Positions 4,821 through 5,516 of a stretch of 5,516 bases of DNA are shown piece by piece. Each line of letters begins with the position of its first letter. Positions within the stretch are counted from its first letter, which is position 1. Source of the stretch: Pedococcus sp. (GTDB taxonomy: Bacteria; Actinomycetota; Actinomycetes; Actinomycetales; Dermatophilaceae); contig JAICSZ010000165.1 in assembly GCA_025936615.1 (NCBI GenBank), positions 1 through 5,516 of the forward strand. The letters run 5' to 3'. A program made the position numbers and the translations under genes. The notes under the pieces were generated by a model, which was not told the DNA's origin, did no database searches, and saw only the letters and a list, made by a program, of their open reading frames with translations.

Positions 4821-5516
4821 TCAGAGGTGCTTCTCGGCGTCCTTGAGCACTCCGCGCAGCCGGCTCTCGATGTCGTCGAAGTCGGCCTGGCCCATGGTCA
4901 GCGGCGGCGCCAGCTGGATGACCGGGTCGCCGCGGTCGTCGGCACGGCAGTAGATGCCGGCGTCGAACAGCGCCTTGGACAGGTAGCCGCGCAGCAGCCG
5001 CTCGCACTCGTCCTCGGTGAACGTCTCGCGGGTGTCCTTGTCCTTGACCAGCTCGATGCCGTAGAAGTAGCCGGCCCCGCGGACGTCACCGACCACCGGC
5101 AGGTCGAGCAGCTTCTCGAGGGTGGCCCGGAACGCCGGCGCGTTCTCCTTGACCCGGTCGTTGAGGCCCTCGCGGTCGAAGATGTCGAGGTTGGCCATGG
5201 CGACTGCCGCGGACACCGGGTGGCCCCCGAAGGTGTAGCCGTGGGGGAAGTACGTGGTGCCCTTCCTGAAGGGCTCGAAGAGCCGGTCGCTGGCAATCAT
5301 GGCGCCGATCGGGGAGTAGCCGGACGTCATGCCCTTGGCGCAGGTGATGATGTCGGGGACGTAGCCGAAGTCGTCGCAGGCGAACATCGAGCCGATCCGG
5401 CCGAAGGCGCAGATGACCTCGTCGGAGACGAGCAGGACGTCGTACTGGTCGCAGATCTCGCGGACGCGCTCGAAGTAGCCGGGCGGCGGAGGGAAGCAGC
5501 CGCCGGAGTTCTGCAC
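4821..5516 (-). CDS. Class III PLP-dependent aminotransferase (omega-aminotransferase type), C-terminal half
   Basis: The gene runs off the right edge of the window; 231 codons and the TGA remain, about half of the usual 440-460 residues. Family knowledge: fold-type I enzymes of this class move an amino group between an omega-amino compound (such as GABA, beta-alanine, putrescine or other diamines) and pyruvate or 2-oxoglutarate. Seen, numbered from the window edge: VQNSGGCFPPP; LLVSDEVICAFGRIG with Asp32, which binds the PLP ring nitrogen; TCAKGMTSGYSPIGA with the Schiff-base Lys61 (codon 5334-5336); GYTFGGHPVSAAVA with the phosphate-binding Thr95; and a small C-terminal domain with VRGAGYFYGIELV and PPLTMGQADFDDI. 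The catalytic residues in view are intact. The substrate cannot be assigned from this half, and no catabolic partner gene is adjacent on this side. The large inverted repeat lies just downstream. Confidence 0.93.
   Translation of the reverse strand: MQNSGGCFPPPPGYFERVREICDQYDVLLVSDEVICAFGRIGSMFACDDFGYVPDIITCAKGMTSGYSPIGAMIASDRLFEPFRKGTTYFPHGYTFGGHPVSAAVAMANLDIFDREGLNDRVKENAPAFRATLEKLLDLPVVGDVRGAGYFYGIELVKDKDTRETFTEDECERLLRGYLSKALFDAGIYCRADDRGDPVIQLAPPLTMGQADFDDIESRLRGVLKDAEKHL

Overview
The window is very GC-rich bacterial DNA. Its protein sequences look most like those of Actinomycetota: an RlmN with a low-complexity insert, a PurU of the GAKPY type, and a roughly 370-residue LOG-like protein. 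I cannot name a genus. No phage, transposase, CRISPR or rRNA/tRNA signal is visible, and apart from one intergenic stretch this looks like ordinary chromosome.

Layout. The left end, on the plus strand, holds the 3' part of rlmN (23S rRNA/tRNA adenine C2-methyltransferase, 1-843). It overlaps by one base the complete purU (formyltetrahydrofolate deformylase, 843-1727), so the two probably form a translationally coupled pair. Everything to the right is on the minus strand and meets purU tail to tail across 28 bp. From right to left, in transcription order, these are the 3' half of a class III PLP aminotransferase (4821-5516, running off the window), a roughly 500-bp stretch without a convincing gene (4322-4820), a LOG-family Rossmann-fold protein (3209-4321), a small two-helix membrane protein of the low-affinity iron permease family (2681-3124), and a class I SAM-dependent methyltransferase (1756-2583). 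A 13-bp hairpin at 2635-2666 separates the last two and probably ends the permease transcript.

Function. RlmN and PurU are both housekeeping proteins; PurU releases formate and tetrahydrofolate from 10-formyl-THF and so balances one-carbon pools. The four minus-strand genes have no obvious shared pathway and are spaced as separate units rather than as a tight operon.

The most unusual element is in the gene-poor stretch. At 4712-4766 a perfect 16-bp inverted repeat with AT-rich arms can be extended to a 24-bp stem with two G-T wobbles and a 7-base loop. Each arm is itself a CTCATG-N5-CATGAG-like dyad, and the two dyad centres lie 42 bp apart, about four helical turns. It could be a transcription terminator or a double operator. 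A degenerate direct copy of its left flank lies 220 bp away at 4481-4509. No clearly new multi-gene system is visible.
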